Shown in pieces: positions 1-12,200 of a stretch of 64,000 nucleotides of DNA. The notes below the pieces were generated by a model. It worked only from the letters and a program-made list of their open reading frames with translations. It did not search any database and had not been told where the DNA came from. Positions within the stretch are counted from its first letter, which is position 1. Each line of letters opens with the position of its first letter. The stretch lies in the NCBI RefSeq assembly GCF_039555335.1, contig NC_092628.1, forward strand, positions 33,688,965 through 33,752,964, given 5' to 3'. This DNA comes from Amphiura filiformis (lineage: Eukaryota > Echinodermata > Ophiuroidea > Amphilepidida > Amphiuridae). A program made the position numbers and the translations under genes.

Positions 1-99
1 TTGCATAGCTGCTGACATTAACCTGGATTGGTCTTTCCCTAGAGTTTTTAAACTCTAAATTTTAAAATACTATAAAATGCTTGAGTCATTCAGTGTTAC

Positions 100-244
100 C
101 TTAATTCCCACCATTTGGTATTGTATTGATCAGGTGTGATCGTTCCATTAAAGACTGCCCAGCGCCACTGATCCCTAAGATATCCAAATGGGAGAAAGGA
201 AATTTTGTCGGCCGCCATAAACATAAGAAAGTTTAAATCACTTT
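100..244 (-). CDS. ACE: ACE-A exon 9
   Basis: 145 nt, acceptor AG at 246-245, donor GTAAC from 99. Encodes [20 protein letters not shown] through DQWRW to WWELR, the segment after the zinc site. It is intact and is the last exon seen before the left edge. Compared with B it has a Ser (DKISF) where B has Ala, and Arg for Met before DQWRW. Confidence 0.88.
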
Positions 245-3200
245 CTGCGCAAAAGAAATAGAAATATATTTAAACCATCAGCATGATCAGGTTTGTCCGC
301 AGCTTTTTTCAGAATTTGATATGAGAAGTTGAATGTAACAGACGCAGAATTGATGATGTTAACGACGGCATGAGATCATGCTTTCGATACTGGTTTCTAG
401 TATGGAGAATGGAACTTTTGTTACATATAATGTTTACAATATTTGTCAACAAATGTCTATGATATGACATTCAACATTTGAATTGACCCAAGAGCATCGT
501 CACTGTTTCGTAATATTTTCTATTGTTTTCTGGTAAACATGATAATGCTATAATACTTACTCATGCACATGTCCGGAGGTATACAATGGATTATACAAAA
601 GTTACTTTACACACCCTCGAGATTTGAACCAGGCTCTGCGGTTTCATACTCACCATCGTCGTCTTGTAGTTCATCGAGCAATCCTATAGCATGTAGATGC
701 TTGGGTGTGGCAACAGATAATGCTAGAGTATCTCCAATTGCTTCATGGAATGCGGGATTGGCACCCCCACGATATAACCATGGCAGATGTTTATATTGCA
801 TCTGATATTGTGTATGACCCATTTCGTGATGAATCATAACGAATTCATCCATCTTGATATCCGTGCACATTTTGATTCTAAAAATTACAGAAAGAAAATA
901 ACAAGAGTGTCGCGGCTTTAGGTTTTACAGTACACATGCATTTGTGGAAGATTTTAGCAATATCTTCCACACAGGGAGTATGAATTTCAATTGGAACTAA
1001 CACGTTAGCAGCTCCATTTGAAACTCACTCTCCCTCAGAAGAAGATGAGGTTGCATCTTCCCCAGAGGGTGAATGAAATTCAAATGGAGCTGCCTAAAGT
1101 TTTAATTTCATATGAAACTTATTTCCACAATCTTTCACAGGGGTAGTGTGGATATTAAATGGAATAGCCCATTGCGTTAGCGAAAGGACCGAACAAAATA
1201 AAACACAAGGTGTAAATGTGACTCATTGTAAGAGACGAATGAATTATTTTTGAACGTGTGAATTTTGGCAAGCACAAGATGATGAATTTAGTCATTTTTC
1301 TTACCATGATAACTATGAACTTCAAAAAAAAGCTCTTTAACTTATAGTAGGGATGCCCACTGTCAATACAGTTTCCACTAGAACGATTTTTCATTAACTG
1401 TGTGCGTGCACTCACACACGTATTGTCTATGGAGAAACTGATCGATACAAGAAATCCCAGGCCTGTTAAATGTCGTACATACTTGTTTTGATCCAAATGT
1501 AGGCCTATATCAGGGTGTTTCAAGAAATTCCTGATTCCACCAGAAAACATTAACCAAACTTTTTCCTGATTGGTCAGTAAATAGAGAGGACCTTCCTTCA
1601 TGAAGAGATCAACTTTTTTTAATGAAAAAAATTTAATGAGATGAGAACTACAACAGGTTGAAGTGACACCATTCCGTGCATCAGGTGTTATCAGGCAATT
1701 ATTAATTTGGAGTGAATCAGACAAGCAAACTTACATACTCATAAAATTTAACTATTTTTGAAGACAAAATGTGCAGGATGTTAAGAAATTTAAGAATGTT
1801 TAAGCCTACCGCGGCCCATCTCAAAACATGCACTTCTCACTACCATGTCCATTTCATATGCTATCCATCATCACTGATCATGGCTTCCATGCACACACAG
1901 TGTATTGCTCAATGTAGTAAAGATAACCTTTGAGTTGGAGCAAATTTCTTAAAATTGGTAGTGATTAATGTTACCAAACTTATGCCATGATGAAATATAA
2001 TAATTTTTGAAGATAAAATGTGCTGACCTTAAAAGATTGAACAATGTTTAAGACTACCGCTATTCATTTGAAATAATGCACTTTTTGTTCATCTCCTCTA
2101 TGGAGATATTTTCCATGGCGGCCATTTATGATCATGCTTGAGGTTTCATCAAACAAACCATGGGTTTTGAGGTCTTATATTTTTTGTTGTATGTCAACAA
2201 AATCGATTAAATTTTCAGGATGATCTTATTTTCATGTTGTTATAAGCAAATATAATGTTCCAGATAACGCTAGTTAATAAATACATTAAGAAAAAGTACC
2301 TTAAAGTTGCACTTTCTGTTAGTATTCCTTTTTACACAAAGGCCATATCTCTGGAATGAAACGTCCGATTAAGATTATTTAAACGCCAAAATGTTTCTTT
2401 CATCAATTCCCAGCCAATAAGTTAGGTCTGAATCAATTTAAAAGTACTTCAATTTTTAGTGGACATGCCTACTTATAGATAGCCGCCTGACAAACCTAAA
2501 ATCTTTGGCGTTGCCGAAGTCCCAGGCTGATGCATGACACACCACTTCCCTGTCTTCAGGCTTCTCTATCATAGAATGATCCCAGAATTCCTGTGGCATG
2601 GGTAATAATCCTAGTGATGTGAAAAACTCCTCGGCAACTTTGAACATTTGCAAAGCTGTATAATTCTAGGAGATACAACAATAGTGTGAGTTACGTGATA
2701 TCATAATATTTTTTTCTTACGAATATTATTGATTTTATGGAGCACGGTGGCCGAGCGGAACGGGCTAGGACTCATAATCGGAAGGTTGCGGGTTCGAGCC
2801 CCGGCGACGCCATCGTGTTGTGCCCTTGAGTAAGGCACTTTATCTCTATAACTCCTCTCCACCCAGGTGTGAAATGGGGAGCTGTTATGAATACTGTCCA
2901 TTGAGCGCCGCCCAAAGGTATGAGCATGCCTTGGGCATTGTATGGCAGCTGACATATTCTAACGACGGCGGAATAAATGTAAAGCGCTTTGGTACATGTT
3001 CACATGTGAAAGGCGCTGTATAAATACCAACATTTATTTTTTTTAAATTTATTTATCAAGATGTTTAGAGAACGGAGCAGTGGAGGAGCGTTGATGAGAA
3101 AATCTGAGCAGAGTAGAGGTAGATGATTAGCTAATTGGAAAAACACTAGATGGCTTTATACAATGATGTAATACCGTATATTATTGCTTCGTACAGCAGT

Positions 3201-6200
3201 ACACGTTGCACCTTAGTCCACAGCAGTCACTTTTTCCTTAAAGCCATATTATAACATTTGTTGATGAGGACGGCCTCAATATTTTTCCAAATTCTGTTTT
3301 TAAACGATTGTTATGTACTTTAGTAAACTAACATACCTTGCAAAAATCAAAACTTTAGGTGCTGTAGTTTTGTCGAAACTCGAGATTTTGAATAAACCGC
3401 AAGAACCGTCATTTTATTATTACAATGGAAATATTAGTCGAACGCGTACACAATGTGCATAACACAGTACGTACATGGCGTGCAGGCAGTCATGACATAT
3501 CAAAAGAGCCGACACGACTCACGTTCGAATGAGTTGCTCGTATTGGCGACATAATGCGCTGGTATTAAATAGCGATTTCCATTGTATTGCTTCTCTGTTT
3601 GGGCCCAAATTAAAAGAGGACATATCTGACAGTGAAAACTAGCATTTTATATCAAAAAATACAATTATATTTCTTATGGAAATGTTATAATAAGGCTGTA
3701 ACAAACACATAGATATGCCTGGCCTACTGTATGGTTTGCGAGTTGACTCTATGGACTCCGATGTAACTTTTAAAACGGTCTCTTTTTTACATAATTTACC
3801 ATTGTGACTGAACGCAATGTGTAAAACAAAGAAGGCTATACATACGTTTCAACAAGTTTACATTTCGTAAAAAATATTTCGATTTATTTCAAAAAGTGTT
3901 AGGGGTACTTAGTGGTTGTTGATCTTATATCGTATTATATTATTACTTTTGAATATATTCAATATATCATAGTAGCTCATACTGGGAGCTCATACAGTAA
4001 AGATTCGCCTAATGGCGCACATGGGTTCCTTTAATTGCCTTAGGGTATATTTCACGTATAAAAAAGAGAAGCCTCGGTGCCCTTATTTGCTGATGGGATT
4101 TGTTTATGGAAGGGCACTTTTAGTTTGAGCATAAAATCCAGGTATGTCAAGGGAGCCCATATGCGCCATTAGGCGAATCTTTACGGTAGCCCTAGAACCG
4201 TTGTTTCTTGCACAACTTATATCCATTGTGCAGCACACAGTGCAGTGTACGAACGTTCAGACAATCTAGGTAGTGATCTCTTAACCTTAGGATTGGATGA
4301 CTTAACAACATATTACTTTTGTTAACTATACCTTCCGCCTTAAATCATCGGTTATATCAACGGCAGCCTTTCCTGGATAGGGTTCCAGTATATCATTTAG
4401 AGATCCCCATCTGTGAGACATCATGCTTCCTGCACATGATTAGTTTGGAAAGGTACACATATAAACAAATCTATTGATATATTGTACATGAACTCAGCAA
4501 GATCTTAACAAAATTTATTCTTATTATAATATAATAAGAATATATTTAAAATCTTGAAACATACTGTTGTTTCTTTATAAAATCTGATGAGCATCATGAT
4601 AATTTTAAAGCAGGTCTTCAACAAGATTTCATAAAAGTAACTACTTCAATCTGTTCCTGTTACTTACCTAATATATGAGCTGGTATTGGTCCTCTCAAAT
4701 TCACATAAGATCCACCGTAGAGATTATATAATTTCCTTCTCACATAGGCGTGAAAGTTTTCATAAAGTGGACGTATCTGATCGTACAATTTCTCGGTTTT
4801 TTCTTTAAGATCATCTTCATATTTAGACCTCCAAACTGCACCCATGTCGTCATAACCTGTCGTGTGGAAAGATCATTAGTCATGTTAGTTCGTAATAAAA
4901 GTTACTTTTCAAAGGTTTTTTGTACTTTTATTATACAAAACAATGACCGATTCTAATGACTTGAAAATGAAGCTAATAACAGAAGCAACTATTGTTCTTG
5001 CTGTATGTCGTTATCAAATGCACATATTAAGCAGCACATTTCTTAGAAAACAACAATCCGAGTCTTTTGAACTTCTTTTATTTAAATGATTAAGAATTAC
5101 GAATACTAAGCATTAACGTACCTTGGTTCGAGCCCCAGACAAGACCCTTCAATTGGAATGTCTACGGTAACTATTATTCGGAATAATTCTGGTTTACCCT
5201 GCGCACAAGTATAACCCTAACCCTAATCCTAACCCTAACCGTAATCCTAACCCTAACCCTAAAAAATATGGTGCGCAAGGGAAACCAGAATTATTATTCA
5301 AGTACCGTATTCTGTTATTTTCTGGTAAAGATAATCTTTATACAGCAGATTCAGTCAATTGCGTGTAAACTATGATGAGTCTCAGATTAAAGCCTGAGGT
5401 ATGGGCAAACCTTAAGTACAGGTAATTGGACAGGGGAAGCAACGAGCCCGGGGCAACGAGTTACCCCAAATCATAGCGGCAGTTAGTGATTGGGCCGCCA
5501 AGTGCGAATACTAGTATGTATTTATTTTGGAAGGCTCATGTTTGTATTAAATTTTGGGACGTTTTCCCCAAAATTTAATATTTTTACTAATTATATTACA
5601 TGTCGCTTTTTTGAAATATTAGTAATATTTTAAAAAAGCGACATGCCAAAGACAAATCTTAGGGCACATACTTTGTTATTGTTAATACAGTTCTTTTCCA
5701 CATACCTACGTTACCATTCGCTTTGGTGATTTACTAATATCATATATTTTGTGACTGCCATTTGGTGTTTTCAATACGTTTTAAGCTTACCATGAAATTA
5801 ACGCTGATATCTGGACATGCTCCTTTTAAAATTTATGTCTGATCATTGGCTTATGCAGGCAACAGAATGCAGTTTGGCTCAGGATAGATGTCGTATTTCT
5901 CTATGCGGGTCTCTTGGCGATATAATTACTTTGAATTCATTGTGACAACATCAACATTTTCGTCTGAAAACAGGGTTACTGGCTGAGTTCGGAACAGCTG
6001 TAGTCTTCAGTGCCGTAGCCCGTATCAATATCTCATAAAAAGAGCGCGATTATAGCGAGTGTGTTTATATTTCCCGCATGGAAGTTTGCGTGTACGTCTA
6101 TTATTATAATACTGCTTTGGATACGTTTATTGACAATTATTTTGATTTATACCAAGGATATACCAAACTATATTGAACAGATCTTTATTCTCAAACAGCT

Positions 6201-9200
6201 AAATTAGCTCACCTTTTGGTAGCTTTCTGTCTGCAATTCGCTAGACTTTCTTCAGCCCCAATAAACACGTGGGGCGCTGTTGGGTGTGCTATTGAGACTC
6301 AGCACCGTCAGACGGTGCAGGACGTCTCAATAGCGAGGTGTAAACTGCTGGTAGGTAGTACCGGCCGCCGTCCCTGTTCAAGCTACTCCTGCTCTGCCCG
6401 CTTCCCGGACTCCTCTGCCCACCCATGAAGGGTCTGTATCCAGGATTTTAGCATCCGTTGTAGGAATAGAGTGACCGGTTTTCTTAGCGTGTTCCGCTAC
6501 AGGGGAGGGCTCCCTCCTATGCTCCGAAGCTCTGATGTCTAGGGGGCGCTTGGTCTCGCCGATATAAGCGGCATTGCAATTCTGGCACTGGATATTGTAC
6601 ACGGTATGGCACTTTTCAGTCTTGTCGATTTTGTCCTTTTAGATATACCAAACTGTTATCAAACTTGTACCAAACTGTTATCAAACTTGTGTTGTGATTG
6701 GCAGTTGCATGAGGTATCTCTTTGTATAATGCTCTGCTGTTCAGCAAGCCGGCCTATGACTGACCTTGTTGAATGGCACACTCTCTCTTGAATCCAAACA
6801 TGCCAAACCCGGTTCCCGCCCTCTATACATCCCTTAACAGATTTTTCTAATCATGATTATTGACACCACACTTTGTAAGTGCCCTGTACTGAATAGTTTT
6901 GTGTAAGTTTTCACAGATTATCAGGGTTTTATTATTGACGCTGGTAATTAGTCTGAAAAACGGAATTATGTACTTAAGCTACGCGGCTCAATCAATTGCA
7001 AACGTTGAACGATGTCTGCGATAAACAGGTTTCATTGACATCCGAGTGGCTGGTAACAATCTTTGTCTTAATTACGGTCCTGTTCCAGTGTCCTCTTTGT
7101 TTATTAGCTGCATATATCTGGCTGGAACACACTATTCTTTTAGTAAGCATTGACCGGTTTAAGATTTTTTGAAAGCAAGGTCTAATTAGTAAACTATTGC
7201 ATGACATACTCCTTGTTTGAAGAATAGTTTCGACTTGTCATCATAATATTGGTAAGATCTGAAGATATGATATAAATGGGCATTCAGAAACAAGTAGGGC
7301 TTCGTCCGAAGGCTGTAGTAGCAACAGCTGAAAATTACGGAGGTAAATATTTTGTATTGAGATCAAGAGTTTAAATCTTTCTATATATGGATTACCAATA
7401 CAGATGAACTTTCATGCTAATATGGATAAATTATGTTTTATAAATCCAATAACTTTTTGGATATTAAACTTCAAGGAAAAAAACCACTCTGGTGATATGA
7501 TTGGGAGCGTTTCTAGTGATGGTGCAGTGGCTAGATTGGCTCATTACTTTCGATTGGAAGATGAAGTAAATATTATTATTGTACATGTAAAACAGAATTT
7601 GGCAATTGTGAAAACCAAGTAGCTGAGGTGTTAGCTCAATGTGGTAGGAAAATATTTTAACCGATGACCTCATGTTGACATTGAGTAAATAAGCTGTATT
7701 TTTGCTGGAGAGGGTCCAAATTAATAGCACTCGATATCCGCCATCTTGGAGAAATTTGATGATACTATGTGTACTGAACTGTACAGCAATTGTCAATCAA
7801 ATACGGGATAAGTCTGCTTCACTAATTGAATCAGTATGCATTACGTTGTGGGTACCCACGTACGTACATTTTAGGCTCAGAGTTACTATGCATTACTGGT
7901 CGATCACGATAAGATTTTGGTTCTTAGTACTTTTTCCTGATGAGCCCTCTCTAGCTAACTTTTGATTCATCGAGCTACTGGGGGTCCCACCTTCATGTAA
8001 TTATTTTAAGCTAATCCTAACCCTAAACCCTAACCCTTTTCATAACCCTAATCCTAACCCCTAACTCTAACCCTAATCCTAATCCTAACCCTAACCCTAA
8101 CCAATCAATGACAGTGCCTGTTTCAAGCCTATAAGCCTCCATGCATGATCGCCTGCCGAATTCGACTACCTCTTTGGACCCCAGTCCTATTGGGTAGCTG
8201 TGTTAACGAAATCTTATCGTATTCGACAAGTAATGGTGTACTCAACTCCCGGGGGTCTTCGAAAAATTTTGTCCCGGGGTGTGCCACGCAGACTTTCGGA
8301 TGCTGACTTTCTCTATACCTACTTTTTGCTGTTTTTGCTACCCATCAGTATACCAATTTTTTCAAGAAAAAGCACCCAAATTTGCCATAATTGGGCGCTT
8401 TAAGTGCACTTTTTCCAAAACGCGCCCAATTGGGCGCATTGGTCTCCACTGAAAACCCACCCATCGATATACCAAAATCGCTGAAAAGGTACCCCAAAAC
8501 CGTGGCACATCCCCGTATACCTTCAACCAGGAAGAACCCCCCCGGGACTAAACTGCCTTGAAGTCAGTGACTTCACTTTTTATACATGGATTGTATACCA
8601 GTGTCACGGCTCTGATAATTTCATATATGTCCAATAGGTCCGAAAGGGGGTCCTGAAAAAATGTGAATTTTTCTTTTTCTATCAGCCCCCCTGTTATAAT
8701 TGTTTGTGAACGGTCCCTAAGTGAGATCAATATAACGGACTACTCCTGATTGCAACATATCACCACTGATGACAAATGAACAAATCATGGAGGTCAATTT
8801 TAATGTTGTTCAAGTATATCAACACTTTCTAAGATTCACTATAGGCTGCATTTGCCAATATGTTGATTTCAAGCTTGTACAAATGCTCCAAAGAGTGTGA
8901 TATTATTTTCTAATGCCCAAGAGTTCCATGTTGAGATAGCCCAACAACTACTTCTCCCCGTGTTTACAGGCACACAATTTTTATTAACAATAAATGTGAC
9001 ACTTTTGCTGGGATAATTTATATGTCTGTGGGTCAACTTTGTAAAAAATTGACCGACTTTAATGAATTTGTACTAAAATTGATTAAAACACAATTAATGT
9101 CAAAGGAGAAGACATTAGGCCGCACATATTTAAGAATATCAGGACATTTTCAATGTATAAGTGCAACCAAATATTAAGGTAAAACATGTGGGAGTATAAA

Positions 9201-12200
9201 TAAGGCTTGTTGGTTTGATGAGTTTTTTTTTAATACAACCACTACCATGATTAACTGGGTCAAAGTTTTAATACATCCAAGTGCTTTTGGTGCAAAAATC
9301 CAAATATCTCTTTATACAATGGAAGTATGCTGATGTCCGTTATCTTGCTGCACAAAACCATCATCCACTTCACAGCTGTTCAAGTGCGTTATCGGGATAT
9401 CATTGGGCGATACATGGGACCAAGGCAACTGTCTCTGATAAACACACGCACACCCACCCCCCAATGGCAGTCTTTCTTTCCATAGCACCTTGGGTACAAA
9501 AACAATTAGAGCAATTTCATTTTGTTGCACAGTCCAGTGTATGCAAAGCCGGGATGCAAAGTCCTGGTAATACGCGGTTAAAACCGCGGGAAAAGTGTGT
9601 GGGCTTAAAGTGACTATTTACTTAGGACATTACAAATGGCGCGATTAAAAATGCTAGATAAGCGGAGCTATTGATCAATTGGATTGATCATGACACACAG
9701 GCAGACAAACAGGGCCTATAGATTTAAAACACATCAAATACCACAAAGAAAACAATACACATTCGGATCACACAAGGTTCTGAACAGAAACAACACATAC
9801 GGGTCAAAACAGCACAAAGACATAAACCAATCAATAAAACACACCATCCAGGATCACACAAGGTTCCTCTACCCTATACCACAAATCCACCGAGAACCGC
9901 GAATGCTGAGAACCGCGAAAGCCGAGAACCGCTCTAGTTTAAATTGGGGTCATACTTGTTACTTGTACTGGTACGATAATTACCCCCATGTCTTTCTGTC
10001 TAACTGTTGTTTGTTAAACTGCGATGTTTATGTTTGAAGAATATAGGAAAATTTATAGGGGAAGTATCACCTTAAGGGATAGTCCCCTTAAGTGGTATCA
10101 TCACAGAAACAAGACATTATATTTCCTCGCGAAGGGATTCTAGATTATAATTTAATGTGATTGTCATAAAGAAAAAAAGAGAAAAGTATTTGTTTTTGGT
10201 AACCAGTAATAGACAATGGTTTAAGGTAATTGCTATACAGAAACCGTATGTCATGAAATTCGGGTTAAATCTTTTTTGAACTATAGGATTGACATAAAAT
10301 GCAAGTAACTGTAACTGGGGCATCATAACACCAGGGGCAAGTTGCGTCTCATCATGATGAACATCGAGGGTTGAGAGCCAGAAAGCCTTAACTCACAACA
10401 CCTGCTCCCACAAAATGAGCATAAAGTCGCCAGGGCACTATAGAAGAATACAGTCCATTAAGCATGACAAAATTCAATAGAAAACAAAAGACATTGTGGA
10501 GGAATATTGATATTTTAAGGCCAAAGCAAGGAGCCAATTTTATGCTCATTTTGTGATGACTGGTTACGGCTTTCTGGTTCTGAACCCTCGACATGTTTAA
10601 GGAAAATGACACCAAATAAATGTTCAATTTGATGGGTCGTTAGTTGGGCTCATTGCTATTTTCTCTAAGGAATAAGGCATTTTTATGGTCACTGATAATA
10701 TCACATTCACAGAACAGAATACCTCAGATTCCTACGTGATACTATGCACAGATTAGAGACTACTGTACAATATATATCTGTCCTTTAAATACACAACTTC
10801 AAATTTGTGGTGCATTTGCTTTAAAAGAAAAGTCTTTATCCTACCTGGATCTAGAGGCAAACATGTTTCTAGTGGCTTATTTTTCCACGTACATACTTTG
10901 CCCGTTGAATACCTTGCCTCAGCATCAGTCACTATTGTGAAATACTGTGAAAAAGAGTGCAATGTAAAGACAATTTATTTACCAAAACACCATACATATT
11001 AAAGTTGCTTTGCTTTATATAAGTTATAACACATAATATGAAGAGAACAGATGTATTAGGCCAATCTGTAAGAACTTGTATATCAAAATCCACGTTAAAG
11101 CTTTCTTGATCATGTTGATTGCATCAGGATGATGTGCTGGTAACCTCTAGTTCTATCATGTCTATTAATGTTTCTACTATGTTCACGCTGAGTGTGCTAT
11201 TTTGCAGGGTTGTTGATTTTTTTGATTTAATTCATTTTTTTATATTTTTTTTATCATGGGGTATAGCAGTTCTTGGAATAAAGTCAAAAGAGTACCGTAC
11301 CATTGGAATGCTAATTATATGCATAATCCTACCAGGTACTTACAAAAAATATCAAAACGTATTTTCAAATTTCAAAGAAAAATTTTGTAAAATCATGGGA
11401 AAAAACCTGTTGAATTCTGCACCTTGAAGATGAAATATTAGCAATAGATAAAGTGACATTTTAATTGTATCCAAAAGTTGGAGAACGTTAAGAATGAAGT
11501 AAAACAGTCGATTTAAGAAAGAAATTAACTTACATTTATCAAAAATGATATAAAAGAAAAAAAGTTGATTTGAATCAATGATTAAAAAAATCAAGTGATT
11601 TAAATCACGATTTAAATCAATGATTTAAAACGGTGTGATTTAAATCAAACAACCCTGCTTTTTTGTTTGCTTTCTTGTGTTACATAATCGTCACCCTGCT
11701 ACGATAAATGTCTGAGTTATTATTTTTTGTATTACGGATGGTGAGCAGCAACATTACCATGACATTGAGCAACATGCAAATGACACTAGTCTGTTACGTA
11801 CCTCTGCGATTGTTTCGTCGTCTTTCAGAGCTGCTGATCCAATATATTTCAAGAAACTAAGTTGTCTTTCCAGTTCAGGTGGGTAAGCAGATATGTTAAA
11901 CATCGATATGTTTCGTCCAACTTCTGTCCAATAGTCAGTGTATTCTAGTGAATATTCTGTCTGTCATGATAATAATTATACAAGGTTAGAGTAGGTTTTA
12001 ATGTAAAACATACCTGTTGTAAGTTTTGTTATTTTTGTTATTTTTTATTTTTTTATTATCTGTTGTATTTTTTTTAAATTTATGAACGTTTCGTACACAC
12101 AAGTGTCCCATTAGCATTAGACAACATACATGCCAAACATACAGCCCTTTGTCAACAAACTATCCACAAGTATTTTGAACTTAATATCGTAGTAAATATC

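Noticed and set aside
1155-1724. 189-codon open frame inside ACE-A intron 7
   Set aside because: Starts with TTG, no recognisable domain, no counterpart in B or C, and lies between two well-defined exons.
2739-2815. A tRNA gene with CAT anticodon
   Set aside because: The A and B boxes are present, but the arms do not form a full cloverleaf and a SINE body follows. A second copy with the same body occurs at 39494-39246.
5213-8103. CRISPR-like array from regular short CCCTAA repeats
   Set aside because: Repeats are contiguous without spacers and the genome is eukaryotic.
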